The notes: generated by a model not told the origin, from the sequence alone. Positions 45,823 to 55,105 are shown, counted from the first letter of the stretch. The stretch: DNA of 64,000 bases from Paenibacillus dakarensis (GCF_001373415.1 NZ_CDSE01000042.1:1-64000); one strand, 5' to 3'. Numbers and translations: made by a program.

Positions 45823-46680
45823 TTATGCTCTTCGAGCAAGGACGTCCATATGGACAAAAAAAGTATCCTCAAGCGTTGGCTCCACCTCCGAGTATTCGGG
45901 GCCGGGCGCCGTACTTCCCATGCGCCTTACCCGAACGCCCTCCGGCAGCATTCTGAAGTGGATGATATTCTGTTCCGGAATCGTCTCAAACTCCTCAAGA
46001 CTGACGGCTCCCTCCCACACCTTCAAAGGTGCGGCAAGCTTCCAGGCTCTGGGCGAGCCATTGTAGCGAATACGTCCTCTATGAATCCAAAGCACGGTGT
46101 CAGTCACATCCTCCCACTCATTCAGCTCATGGGCAGCGACAACGACCAATCGATCCTTGGCGTACCTTGATAAATAAGTGATCAGGAATTTACGCTCCTC
46201 CGCATCCATGCCATTCAGCGGCTCATCCAGAAACAGAAATGTCGGCGAAGCCAGAAGAGCCTGCACTACCGCAATTCTGCGCTGCACACCCTGGGACAGG
46301 TTCTTCACCTTGGTACGGCGGTATGTTTCCAGGCGAAAGTCACTCATAAGACGATCAATTCTTTCAGAAGCATAAACGCCTTTCATTTCTGCTAAATAGG
46401 TCAACAGCTTGCCAGTCTTCATATCACCATAGAGCTCAATTTCCGAAGGAACATAGCCGATCTGGCTGCGAACAAGCGGCAGATGATCCGAAGCCTTGCG
46501 CCCTTTGTACAAAATCGTCCCCTCATCCGGAGCCTGAAGCGTTGTCAGCATCTCCAAAAGTGTTGTTTTGCCCGCCCCGTTCGCCCCGACAATCAGGTTT
46601 AATCCGGAAAAGAGTCTCGCTCTTTCGATCTCCAATCGGTATGTGCCAGCCTGACGAACGAGGCCCTCCATGTTAATCAT
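45823..46680 (-). CDS. ABC transporter ATP-binding protein (partner of the 6-helix protein)
   Basis: A 285-residue ABC ATPase of the ABC-2 exporter type. Walker A GANGAGKTT is near residue 32, signature LSQGVQRRIAVVQAL near 125, and Walker B FLFLDEP near 147. A C-terminal extension of about 90 residues may dock on a membrane partner. The signature is LSQGV rather than LSGGQ, as in many bacitracin-type exporters. The ATG at 46680 follows GGAGGAG and overlaps the membrane-protein gene by 8 bases, showing translational coupling. Confidence 0.85.
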   Translation of the reverse strand: MINMEGLVRQAGTYRLEIERARLFSGLNLIVGANGAGKTTLLEMLTTLQAPDEGTILYKGRKASDHLPLVRSQIGYVPSEIELYGDMKTGKLLTYLAEMKGVYASERIDRLMSDFRLETYRRTKVKNLSQGVQRRIAVVQALLASPTFLFLDEPLNGMDAEERKFLITYLSRYAKDRLVVVAAHELNEWEDVTDTVLWIHRGRIRYNGSPRAWKLAAPLKVWEGAVSLEEFETIPEQNIIHFRMLPEGVRVRRMGSTAPGPEYSEVEPTLEDTFFVHMDVLARRA

Positions 46681-47518
46681 GCGCAGCTCCTCCGGTAAAT
46701 GTGCTGTCTCTGCGACTCCGGCCATAAGAGGATATCAGAAAAAATGCACCAACCAGAAGGAAGCCAACATCTATTGGAGTTTTCATAAAATGCGGTTCTC
46801 CATAGGCATTGATCTGTCCTTGAAGCAGGATCCACAAGCCGTACACGAAAATAGCAGATACCATGGAAGCCACGATTCCCTTTCGGAACATCATATACAT
46901 GGCGACACCGCCTGTCATGAGCAGAACACTCATCCATTCAAGTACAAAGGGTCCAAACAAAAAATGAGACGACTCCGCATTCATAGCTCGTATACCTAGT
47001 ACCAGTGTACTAAGCAGTGCCATGCCTACCACAATAGCGGTGACCATAAGTAAACGGCTGTATAATACGAGAGCCGGCGGATAAGGAGTAATGGACTCCA
47101 CCGCCCGCATGCCCCGGTCCCATGTCCGGCTGCTAAAGAGCATCGAAGCAATCAGCAGAAGCGGTGTGATAAGCGGAAAGATCCCACCCGGGATGCCAGC
47201 GAATTGATCCAGCGGATACTCCGGATTAATGAGCAGGACAAGCATGCTGAATACAGCGCTGCTTGCGAGCAGAATCGATTTCTGATTCAGTCGAAGCTGA
47301 TTGCGCAGCAGTTGTCCTAATGAAGGGGGGTCTACCTGCGGATTGAAATCCAGTTTAGGCGGCGTGGCTTCAAGCTTAAGCTGATCGAATTCTCCCTGCA
47401 GCGAAGCAATCATCTGCGCTGTTTCAGCAGACGAGGGAGGCGGCATGATTGCCCGGGTTAACGGGCCTCTAAGCTCCTCCTCAAGCTCTCTCAGTTCGTT
47501 ATCGGAAGGATGATCCAT
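46673..47518 (-). CDS. Six-helix membrane protein coupled to the ECF sigma gene (anti-sigma or permease)
   Basis: A 281-residue protein. The N-terminal 75 residues are soluble, acidic and helical (MDHPSDNELRELEEELRGP at the start), followed by about six membrane helices from residue 80 on, as in an ABC-2 permease. The gene overlaps the end of the sigma factor gene by 20 bases and the ABC ATPase gene by 8. An overlap with a sigma gene and a cytosolic N-terminus are typical of anti-sigma factors, so it may be both permease and anti-sigma; this is inference. No zinc-binding HxxxCxxC motif is seen. The ATG at 47518 follows GTGAGGTG. Confidence 0.7.
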   Translation of the reverse strand: MDHPSDNELRELEEELRGPLTRAIMPPPSSAETAQMIASLQGEFDQLKLEATPPKLDFNPQVDPPSLGQLLRNQLRLNQKSILLASSAVFSMLVLLINPEYPLDQFAGIPGGIFPLITPLLLIASMLFSSRTWDRGMRAVESITPYPPALVLYSRLLMVTAIVVGMALLSTLVLGIRAMNAESSHFLFGPFVLEWMSVLLMTGGVAMYMMFRKGIVASMVSAIFVYGLWILLQGQINAYGEPHFMKTPIDVGFLLVGAFFLISSYGRSRRDSTFTGGAAHD

Positions 47519-48179
47519 GGGAATACACCTCACTTTCTTTTTGTTGGATGGGTAAGTCTTCTTTACTTCCGGTTTTCTTCTTGGCATCGGAACCGCCTGG
47601 CGGACCGCTTGAGCGGGCAGCAGACGCCGGTGCGTAAGAGTCTTCTAATGTCATCACTTTCTTTAGCTTTCTCAGAGCGTTATATAAATGTGTCTTCACT
47701 GTGCTAAGGGGGATGTCCAGCAGCTCCGATATTTCCTGAAGCTTCATGTCGTGAAAGAACCGTAATGACACAACTTGCTTCTGGACCACCGGAAGTCGTT
47801 CCAGTGAAGCTGCAATTTCTGTAGATGTTTCCTGCCTCTCCAGCAGCTCTTCAGCTCCCGCTGACGGGTCAGAACGCTCCGGCATCTCCTCACCAGCCAG
47901 TCCCTCTGACCGGTACGCTGAGCTCTTCCAATAGTCTTTACATTGATTGAGGGCCACACGATAGAGCCATGATCTGACATGCTCTAAAGCTCCGTGTTCT
48001 CTAAAATGACGAATCAGCCTGATGAAGGTTTCCTGTACGATATCCTGAGCCTTCTGACGATCCTGCAGCTGATTGGATATATAATGAAGCAGCGGACCGT
48101 GGTAACGGGTTATCAGCATCTCGAAGGCATCCTGGTCACCGGCAGCCATTCTTTCGGATAGCTCCTGATCGGAAATCAA
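47499..48179 (-). CDS. ECF-type RNA polymerase sigma factor
   Basis: A 226-residue sigma-70 family factor with only regions 2 and 4. Region 2 is at about 18-85 (DIVQETFIRLIRHFR, core-binding), and region 4 at about 125-175 with helix-turn-helix (LQEISELLDIPLSTVKTHLYNAL). A low-complexity tail of about 45 residues (proline, serine and glycine, then KKKTGSK) is unusual for ECF factors. The start is a TTG at 48179, preceded by a GGGGGG ribosome binding site at about 8 bases. It overlaps the membrane protein gene, as sigma/anti-sigma pairs do. Confidence 0.88.
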   Translation of the reverse strand: MISDQELSERMAAGDQDAFEMLITRYHGPLLHYISNQLQDRQKAQDIVQETFIRLIRHFREHGALEHVRSWLYRVALNQCKDYWKSSAYRSEGLAGEEMPERSDPSAGAEELLERQETSTEIAASLERLPVVQKQVVSLRFFHDMKLQEISELLDIPLSTVKTHLYNALRKLKKVMTLEDSYAPASAARSSGPPGGSDAKKKTGSKEDLPIQQKESEVYSHGSSFR

Positions 48180-48241
48180 AGCCTAATCCCCCCTTTCTGT
48201 ATTTAATATCATGGCCTAAGCTGAATGACGGACGAGGAGCA

Positions 48242-50470
48242 CTACTTCTTTGAGTCCGTTCCTGCATCGCCTACGATTCTATCCCATTCCTGGAGCCATT
48301 CTTCCAGAGATATTGGACGCTCATTCAAATATAGATTGTCCCTGCTGCCCGGCTGAAAAATGCCCTGATTATAAAAATGCAGCAGAAGCTCTTTCACCTG
48401 AACATCTTTTCCCTCGGCTAAGGCTTGTGAAACCTGCTTCAGCATTTGACGGCCAATCCCCTTAGGATCCATGTCCGGATCCTTCATTGTCAATAATTGA
48501 ATAGGCTGCGTCCAGCCGTATCGATTAACAACCTCTTCATTACTTAAACCTTCTGCTTCCCGTAAATACATATACCAGAACAAGCTGCTGATCTTTCCGC
48601 GAACATCCCGCTCAATATCTGCGCTTTCTGAGTACCACATCAGCCCTTCTTGACTGCCGAAAAGCATGTTATTCATCCAGGTTCCAGATAAGCCGCTTGT
48701 TGAATCATAGGTATAATTTCTGAAAGATAAAATCAACCCATTGTCCCGCTTGCTATGCTCATCCTCCAGCGTATCCAGATTCGCACCTATATCTGAACCT
48801 ATATACATAATGTGCGTAATATCAGGCTTTAGTTCAGGAATCCACTGGGTAAAATAATCATATTGTTCTTTTAACACCTCCAGCATCCCCTCGGTATACT
48901 CCCGGTTAAAAGGTGTTGTTACGACCGTGACGGGAAGTCCCTCCTGCTTCAGCTCGAGCCAATCACGGCTGCCAATCAGCGTAAGCCCCATCACTTCTTT
49001 TCCCTCGAAAAGCTGGTATCCCTTCTCTCGGACCAGCTCCGGGATGCCTGTATACAAGGGATTGGAGTAACCCTCGACCTTCAGTCTCATTTCTGCCGGC
49101 GGGAAATACATTCCTGAGTAGCGAAAGCCGGTAAATATTCTTCTAGCCGGGTCAACGTCCTTTACGTAAACATCCTGATGTCCGGGGAGCGGATACCAAG
49201 CCATAGACTTGGGCAGATTCACCTCTGCTCCCACGCTGAAGACAGGGTATTTTTCCCCATTATAATCCTGGAGAAACTCCATCATCTTCCCGCGGTAAGA
49301 TATCTCAATCTCCATATCCCCCTGTATACCGCTTGGAATATCAATATTCAGGTGATCTCCTTGACGCCGGTATGTGTTATCGACTCCTTGCACAAGCACT
49401 TTATTCACTTCAAAGCCCCGATGCAGTGTAAGCGGAAATGTCGTTCTTCTTTCGAGTTCCTTATGCGGAACCTCCAACTTGGCATGGAGGACAAGCAGGT
49501 CATCCTTCTGTCTCTTCAAGGCAATATCGTACTTGGTGATGTTCAGTCTCTCATCCTTGGAAAAAACCGTTTCAGCCAAGCGGATGGAAGGATCGTTCTT
49601 CTTCACCTGAACCGAAGCATATCGATCCTGCCACAGCGTAGCGTATGGAATAAAAGTTGACGTGGACAATAGAGCCGCCCCAGCCACGGCAAGCCAGTGC
49701 CATTTCATATTCATCGTGGGCCGGGTACGGTTTAACAACAGCAGGCAGACCGTCAGTAAGAGCATTGTAAAGGACAAGACGAACATCCGCGATTGATTCA
49801 TCTCTCCCCTGAACAGCTCATATCCCCAGGTTTCATCGGTTAAAGGATTGGAGGTCAGAAAGAACTGGTTCAAATGAAAGGTTTTAAGCGCATAAAATCC
49901 CGATTGTTCTATCAGGAAAATATCCATAAAAAAGGTGCCGAACATCCATGCACAGAACCCGATCAAATAGACCACACGGTTCGGAATGCAGACCGCAAGC
50001 AGCATGGCCAGGGCCACAGTAACCAGATACGATACCTCCGCCTGTAGTGCAATATTCAGCATAAGCCGCAGGGCGACAGCACCGCTGACACCCTGGTTTA
50101 CTGATATCGCATAGATCGCTGCAGACGTCGGCAGTGTGAACAAGGACATGTATAAGACAGCCACCAAATATTTAGAGGAGAGCAGCATCCCGAAAGATAC
50201 AGGTAAACTTCGGTTCCACTCATAGGACGATTGCTTCATGTCCCGGCGAACCGTTAGAATGCCAAGCATCATCGCAGGTCCAAGAGAGATGGTATGGGCG
50301 ACGGAATGAACTGATATAAGCTGGGAGTAAACTCTAGGTTCGATGTATTCCTGGGCATCCAATGCAAACAGAAGGAACGCCACACCATAAAGCACAGGAA
50401 GCAGGACCAATAGAGGATTTCCCAGAACGAGCCGAAGCTCAAGTCCACACTGCTTCATCCATTTATTCAT
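48242..50470 (-). CDS. ABC-2 type permease fused to an inactive M1-peptidase-like domain
   Basis: A 742-residue membrane protein. The N-terminal half (about 1-280) has roughly six hydrophobic helices of an ABC-2 permease, a charged extracellular part follows, and residues from about 300 onward resemble the M1 aminopeptidase framework (an Ig-like beta part, then a helical part). No HExxH zinc motif was found in that part, so peptidase activity is not expected. Such fusions are known in Firmicutes with unknown substrate. It overlaps its ATPase gene by 8 bases. A 62-base gap separates it from the ECF sigma gene. Confidence 0.78.
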   Translation of the reverse strand: MNKWMKQCGLELRLVLGNPLLVLLPVLYGVAFLLFALDAQEYIEPRVYSQLISVHSVAHTISLGPAMMLGILTVRRDMKQSSYEWNRSLPVSFGMLLSSKYLVAVLYMSLFTLPTSAAIYAISVNQGVSGAVALRLMLNIALQAEVSYLVTVALAMLLAVCIPNRVVYLIGFCAWMFGTFFMDIFLIEQSGFYALKTFHLNQFFLTSNPLTDETWGYELFRGEMNQSRMFVLSFTMLLLTVCLLLLNRTRPTMNMKWHWLAVAGAALLSTSTFIPYATLWQDRYASVQVKKNDPSIRLAETVFSKDERLNITKYDIALKRQKDDLLVLHAKLEVPHKELERRTTFPLTLHRGFEVNKVLVQGVDNTYRRQGDHLNIDIPSGIQGDMEIEISYRGKMMEFLQDYNGEKYPVFSVGAEVNLPKSMAWYPLPGHQDVYVKDVDPARRIFTGFRYSGMYFPPAEMRLKVEGYSNPLYTGIPELVREKGYQLFEGKEVMGLTLIGSRDWLELKQEGLPVTVVTTPFNREYTEGMLEVLKEQYDYFTQWIPELKPDITHIMYIGSDIGANLDTLEDEHSKRDNGLILSFRNYTYDSTSGLSGTWMNNMLFGSQEGLMWYSESADIERDVRGKISSLFWYMYLREAEGLSNEEVVNRYGWTQPIQLLTMKDPDMDPKGIGRQMLKQVSQALAEGKDVQVKELLLHFYNQGIFQPGSRDNLYLNERPISLEEWLQEWDRIVGDAGTDSKK

Positions 50471-51332
50471 TTCTGTCCCTCCGAAGTAACGTTAAATAAC
50501 CATCCTCAAGCGTCGGCGGAACCTGAACCGCTCCACTCATGGGTGAGGCAGCTCCTGTCATTCTGCACACAATCCCTTCGGACACCGTACGGGTTGAAAC
50601 AATCCGGGCCGGATTTACCGCTGAAAGCTGCCCCGAATTCAGCAAGACCTCCCATACATATCCCTCCCCGCAGGCCTGAAGCTCGGCTAAATCACCGGTC
50701 ATAAGCAGGCAGCCCCTGTTCATGACAGCGACCCGGCGGCAGTTGCTCTCGATATCAGCTACGATGTGAGTGGACAGCAGTACCGTCCTGTTTATGCTGA
50801 ACCGGGTGAGCATATTGCGAAACCGTACCCGTTCCTGCGGATCAAGACCGGCGGTAGGCTCATCCACAATGAGCACCTCCGGGGAGCCGAGAAGAGCCTG
50901 GGCGATACCCAGTCGCTGCTTCATGCCTCCGGAGTAGGTACGGACTTTTTGGTCCGCCTTTTCTTGCAAATTGACCATCTCCAGAAGCTTTGTAATTTCA
51001 TTTCGACGCATCGTTTTATCTGTGATTCCCTTCATGACACCGACATAATCCAAATAGTCACGTCCGGTCATCTTCGGGTAAATACGGAAATGCTGTGGAA
51101 GATATCCGATCATCCTCCGGATTTCTTCTGATCTTCCAATGGGTATCCCATTTATCGTGACCTGCCCTGAAGTTGGAGCCAGCAGTGTCGCTAGAATACG
51201 CATTAATGTTGTTTTACCGGCACCGTTAGGCCCAAGCAGCCCCGTCATCCCTTTCTCAAAAGTCAGGGAAACATCAAGCAGCGCCCAGGCGCCTTTCCTA
51301 TAAGTTTTGGATAAATGCTCAATTGTAATCAT
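50463..51332 (-). CDS. ABC transporter ATP-binding protein (partner of the M1-like permease)
   Basis: A 289-residue ABC ATPase: Walker A GPNGAGKTT near residue 36, signature YSGGMKQRLGIAQAL near 135 and Walker B VLIVDEPTAGLDP near 155. It has a 70-residue C-terminal extension. It is of the multidrug/antibiotic-exporter type. The ATG at 51332 follows AAGGG; longer frames to 51518 are unsupported. It is first in the ABC/ECF cluster, and the following permease overlaps it by 8 bases, so the two probably form one transporter. Confidence 0.88.
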   Translation of the reverse strand: MITIEHLSKTYRKGAWALLDVSLTFEKGMTGLLGPNGAGKTTLMRILATLLAPTSGQVTINGIPIGRSEEIRRMIGYLPQHFRIYPKMTGRDYLDYVGVMKGITDKTMRRNEITKLLEMVNLQEKADQKVRTYSGGMKQRLGIAQALLGSPEVLIVDEPTAGLDPQERVRFRNMLTRFSINRTVLLSTHIVADIESNCRRVAVMNRGCLLMTGDLAELQACGEGYVWEVLLNSGQLSAVNPARIVSTRTVSEGIVCRMTGAASPMSGAVQVPPTLEDGYLTLLRRDRNE

Positions 51333-51460
51333 GTGCCAGGCCCTTTCATGACATCTTAAATAATTAGTCCGCGCGGTTCTTATTATGGAAACGAAGCAGA
51401 CCATAAAAAAGTTTGTATCCCTATCATATACCTTCAATAAAATTTCAATGAAGTCCCAAA

Positions 51461-51496
51461 TATACCCGGCGGCCAATAGAAGGCTCACCGGGTATA
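51461..51496 (-). terminator. Terminator after the aldo/keto reductase gene
   Basis: The 9-bp stem TATACCCGG/CCGGGTATA with inner GGCC/GGCT pairing, followed by only TTTGGG on the minus strand. It lies 74 bases past the reductase stop, so it may be a weak terminator. Confidence 0.5.
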
Positions 51497-51569
51497 GGGT
51501 CTGTACAATATTAAACATTAATCATATATATTATTTACGCAGTAAATCACAGAGTTTCAGCAGAAGAAA

Positions 51570-52478
51570 TTACCGGTGCTGTTCATAACGGTTCGCCCTG
51601 CTAATCGCCTGAATTAACTGAATCTCCTGCGGTGTGAGCGGCGTAAGCCCCCCTGCAGCGGCATTGTGTCTTAGCTGATCCACCGTACTTGCCCCGGGAA
51701 TAACACTGGCAACCGCTTTATGTGAAAGAGCATACCGGATTGCCGTATGAGACAAATCGCGTACGGATTTGAATTCCTTGTTCAGCTGTCTCGTAATATC
51801 CAGAAGCTCTTCTTGTGTATAGTCGAGATAGCCCTTCTCCGCCTTCTCTTCACTTCGATCACTCAAGATGCCCTTAGCTACTGGTCCTCTGGCAATAACA
51901 GATATCCCGCTCTCTGCAAGAAGCGGCAGGACCTCCTCTTCAGGACGCCGATCGAGAATGCTGTACTGCATCATCACACTAACGATGTTTGATCTCTTCA
52001 CGTACTCACGGATCACATTCGGGCGAATCGAGGATATGCCGTAATAACGAATCCAGCCCTCCTGCTTCAGCTCTTCAAAAGCTTCTATGGTCTCATCGAT
52101 CGGATCATCCAAGGTTCCGCCGTGCAATTGATATAAATCTATGTAATCCGTGCCAAGGCGCCGCATACTGTCTTTTACGGCTGACTTGATATACGCCTTC
52201 GAAGGATCCCATACCCAGCCTTCTTCACCAGGGACACGGCGGTTACCGACCTTGGTCGCAAGGATTACGTCTTTCCGGCGGCCTTTAATTGCTTTACCGA
52301 CCAGTTCCTCGTTTACTCCCGCATCATAGAGATCAGCTGTGTCCAGCAGATTGATCCCTTGCTCCAGGGCCTCCTGAACAAGTCGAATCGCCTGCTTCTC
52401 TTCCGTTCCCAAAGACATGCAGCCGAGTCCGATTTCACCTACATACAAGTCCGATGAGCCCAATTGATTTTTCTTCAT
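51570..52478 (-). CDS. Aldo/keto reductase
   Basis: A 302-residue NADPH-dependent aldo/keto reductase with a (beta/alpha)8 barrel. The family segments LLDTADLYDAGVNEELVGKA (catalytic Asp and Tyr near residues 46-51), YIDLYQLHGG (near 115) and VSVIPGASTVDQLRHNAA (NADPH 2'-phosphate site near 260) are present. The general substrate class is carbonyl compounds; specificity is unknown. It begins 19 bases after the TSUP transporter gene, so the two form an operon. Confidence 0.9.
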   Translation of the reverse strand: MKKNQLGSSDLYVGEIGLGCMSLGTEEKQAIRLVQEALEQGINLLDTADLYDAGVNEELVGKAIKGRRKDVILATKVGNRRVPGEEGWVWDPSKAYIKSAVKDSMRRLGTDYIDLYQLHGGTLDDPIDETIEAFEELKQEGWIRYYGISSIRPNVIREYVKRSNIVSVMMQYSILDRRPEEEVLPLLAESGISVIARGPVAKGILSDRSEEKAEKGYLDYTQEELLDITRQLNKEFKSVRDLSHTAIRYALSHKAVASVIPGASTVDQLRHNAAAGGLTPLTPQEIQLIQAISRANRYEQHR

Positions 52479-52497
52479 TCGTAAACCCTCCTTGTTT

Positions 52498-53292
52498 CTA
52501 TATCAAAATATCCATCCATATCTTCACCGCTGTTACAGCGATCAGAACGACAAGCGCGTACCGAAGCAGCTTCACGTTCACTCTTCGGCTCACATAGGTG
52601 CCAACAGGTGCACCCAGCAAGCTGCCAACCACCGCAAATACAGCCGGCCAGACGGGTATGCCTCCTGCTGCTAATTTACCGATTACTCCGCCTAAGGCTG
52701 AGAGAAAGACAATGGCCAGTGATGAGGCAATGGTTATTCTCGTTGGGATTTTAAGCACTATAAGCATGATCGGAATCAGAATAAACGCTCCGCCAGCCCC
52801 TACAATACCAGATACAATACCCACAAGGAAGGCAGCGGAAACAGCAATCAATACATTATAAACAACCTCGGAAACCGGCTTGCTCTCCGCTGTGGCTTTT
52901 GCCGGAATAACCATTATCACTGCGGCAATGATCGCCAGAACTCCATATATCATATTGATCGAAGCACTGTTTAGATATAGGGAAGACACACTGCCGATCA
53001 GACTCCCGATCAAGGTGGCGAGCCCCATTTGAAGGACGAGCTTTTTATGTACGAGCGAGGGTCCCTTCTTCGTGCTGATCCGGTTCGATACCATACCCGA
53101 CAACGATGCAAAAAATACCTGCAGCATACTGATCGAAGCAACCTCTTTAGGCGTAAAGCCTGTAAACCCGAACCATTCAGGTATGTATAACAGAAGCGGG
53201 AAGTTGATGATTGCGCCCCCGATGCCAAGCAGTCCGGAGAAAAATGAACCGAAAAGACCGATAATAACCATGATGATATACTCTATAACCAT
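52498..53292 (-). CDS. Sulfite exporter TauE/SafE (TSUP) family protein
   Basis: A 264-residue protein with about eight membrane helices. The N-terminal GLFGSFFSGLLGIGGAIINF segment and the repeated GIVSGIVGAGGAFILIPIML segment in the second half are the glycine-rich signatures of the two TSUP repeats. TSUP proteins transport small sulfur-containing or carboxylate anions; which one is unknown here. It is co-transcribed with the downstream aldo/keto reductase. Confidence 0.9.
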   Translation of the reverse strand: MVIEYIIMVIIGLFGSFFSGLLGIGGAIINFPLLLYIPEWFGFTGFTPKEVASISMLQVFFASLSGMVSNRISTKKGPSLVHKKLVLQMGLATLIGSLIGSVSSLYLNSASINMIYGVLAIIAAVIMVIPAKATAESKPVSEVVYNVLIAVSAAFLVGIVSGIVGAGGAFILIPIMLIVLKIPTRITIASSLAIVFLSALGGVIGKLAAGGIPVWPAVFAVVGSLLGAPVGTYVSRRVNVKLLRYALVVLIAVTAVKIWMDILI

Positions 53293-53468
53293 ACTGACGG
53301 ATCCCCATTCGTTATGATTGTATAATAAATCAACGCTTAATACATTTAACTGAGGTATATGTTATGAAATGAGTTCGAGATAGGCAATATTAATACTGTA
53401 CTGTCCCCAGATTATCGACTATAATAAAACCAAGTAATTAGATCGGAAAAACAGGAGGTGCTCTCCCA

Positions 53469-53648
53469 TTGTTCAGCAAGTTCAAATCCATGTTCCAAGA
53501 CAGATGTCCCGAATGTGAACAAAAACTGGTTTCGCATTATGACCATATGACGCTGACCAAGCACTGTCCCGACCATCACTATACCGAGGAAACGTATAAC
53601 CAGCTTGGAGTAACGATCGTATATAGGCCAAACCGGAATAATGAATGA
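53469..53648 (+). CDS. Small zinc-ribbon-like protein with TTG start
   Basis: A 59-residue protein read from TTG at 53469, preceded by a full AGGAGGTG at 8-base spacing. The sequence includes DRCPECEQKL and KHCPDHHYTEE, that is a CPxC pair and a CPxH pair about 21 residues apart, which could bind zinc. No family was recognised. No in-frame ATG except at residue 8 (53490), which would lose the ribosome binding site. It is the only gene in the gap between the TSUP and unknown membrane genes, and a strong terminator follows at 53716. Confidence 0.7.
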   Translation: MFSKFKSMFQDRCPECEQKLVSHYDHMTLTKHCPDHHYTEETYNQLGVTIVYRPNRNNE

Positions 53649-53715
53649 CTCTGCATAGATGAAGATTCCTGTTTAATCGTACCATATTTTTATAAAATGT
53701 CAGGACAATATATAC

Positions 53716-53765
53716 AAAAAAAGGGATGTCTCTCAGGTCCGGGCCTGAAAAACATCCTTTTTTTT
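53716..53765. terminator. Bidirectional terminator after the small zinc-ribbon gene
   Basis: AAAAAAAGG-ATGT pairs with ACATCCTTTTTTT, with an inner CAGG/CCTG hairpin, and eight T residues follow on the plus strand. It also serves the converging membrane protein gene. Confidence 0.88.
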
Positions 53766-53790
53766 GCAATTGAAACAGCGCGCATTCTGT

Positions 53791-54483
53791 TTATACATCA
53801 GATTTACCTGAACGCATCATCCTCCAGCCGAACAGAAGCGTCCATACATAGGGCGGACCCGCGCTAACTAGATAGATAGGCAGGCTGTAATCAGGCAGCA
53901 GAAGCGCCGCAATAATACCCGCGACTCCCCAGATTCCCGCCCAAATACCGGCGGTGGAAAGCCATCTTGGAAAGCTGTTTTTTTCTTTGAATAGAGCTAA
54001 AGCAGTCAAGGACACCCCAATCCAGGCCAGTGCCATGGCGAAGTCGCCAACCATAATCCCGAAGGCATATATTCCGATCAATATCCCTTGTGCTGCCGGC
54101 TCTCTGTCAAGCCCTATATAATGAACAGCCGTAGGGAGAATGGTCATCTCCATCGCCAGGATAATGACCCAGATGGTTAATGCAGCAGCGAAAAAACGCG
54201 CGGCTAACCGGGCTGTTGGTCCCGCTCCGGCGTATGTTTCTCCTGCCGACAGGCCGCTGAACCACAGCAGAACAGCCAGAAGCATCAGACTATGGTCTAT
54301 CTGCCAATAGAATGTGCCTTCATGGATAATATGAATAGCTTCGAGACCGCTCCAAGGGTTCGCCGCAGGTGGATGCATAGCTGTTGAAATCCCCAGCAGC
54401 AATCCGCCTGCAAGCAAAGAAAGCCCTGCTGACCTCTCTAAGCTCCACCAAGGGACTCTGTCTTGTTGCTGTTTGCGTTCCAA
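53791..54483 (-). CDS. Hypothetical integral membrane protein
   Basis: A 230-residue protein with about six to seven hydrophobic helices and a short basic C-terminus (RMMRSGKSDV). No family was recognised with confidence. A HEGTFYWQIDHSLMLLAVLL segment and a later EMTILPTAVHYIG segment carry several histidines near the membrane, but there is no clear motif to name. Monocistronic, followed by a strong terminator. Confidence 0.6.
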   Translation of the reverse strand: MERKQQQDRVPWWSLERSAGLSLLAGGLLLGISTAMHPPAANPWSGLEAIHIIHEGTFYWQIDHSLMLLAVLLWFSGLSAGETYAGAGPTARLAARFFAAALTIWVIILAMEMTILPTAVHYIGLDREPAAQGILIGIYAFGIMVGDFAMALAWIGVSLTALALFKEKNSFPRWLSTAGIWAGIWGVAGIIAALLLPDYSLPIYLVSAGPPYVWTLLFGWRMMRSGKSDV

Positions 54484-54675
54484 TAGTCTATCCTCCCTAA
54501 ATTACAGTTTCTAATCGCTATTAACCGTTTACGGGGCCTGTTAGACACATACCGCGATATATTCACAAAAAACGATGGTTCTTTGGCAGTATGGATAAAA
54601 AATTGAAATAAGACAGCCTGGTTTGGGTAATGACTACTCATACGAACAATTTTGTACTTAAGGAAGGTGAACGGT

Positions 54676-55014
54676 ATGGCACATCCTCTGGAACAAGTAT
54701 CGGAGTGGTTAAAATCCCACACCAACCAGAATATTCTTATCGAAAAAAAAGAACAGGACGATCTGGATCAGGTCCGTCTTCTGCTTGAATTTATCGGGTA
54801 CCGGGATAATGATAACTGCTCTATTGACGACTATATTGCCTGCAAGGCTCTCCTGCTTCATGGAAGCGGAGTGGTCATTACTGACGGGCATGAGGCTCCT
54901 CTCCCTGACAGCACGTTTACAATTCCAGTCGATAATCTGTCCCGCACCGAAGTGAGAGACAAGCAGGTTACCTTGCAAAATGGGCGCGGTACGTATACCC
55001 TTTCAGTTCAGTAG
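54676..55014 (+). CDS. Hypothetical protein
   Basis: A 112-residue soluble protein, MAHPLEQVSEWLKSHTNQNI at its start. It appears to have a helical N-terminal half and a beta-rich C-terminal half (TFTIPVDNLSRTEVRDKQVTL cut to TFTIPVDNLSRTEV). No family or motif was recognised. The ATG at 54676 follows AGGAAGG; the frame up to 54652 is not supported. Monocistronic with a bidirectional terminator after it. Confidence 0.6.
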   Translation: MAHPLEQVSEWLKSHTNQNILIEKKEQDDLDQVRLLLEFIGYRDNDNCSIDDYIACKALLLHGSGVVITDGHEAPLPDSTFTIPVDNLSRTEVRDKQVTLQNGRGTYTLSVQ

Positions 55015-55043
55015 GCTCCTATCCTGCATCATATGACAGGACA

Positions 55044-55094
55044 AAAACAGCCGGATATCCTCAGGCTCCATGCCTGCTAATCCGGCTGTTTTTC
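55044..55094. terminator. Bidirectional terminator between the hypothetical gene and GH42
   Basis: A 13-bp stem (AAAACAGCCGGAT/ATCCGGCTGTTTT) with an inner CAGG/CCTG pairing and T runs on both sides. Confidence 0.9.
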
Positions 55095-55105
55095 ATTTAT
55101 ACTAT

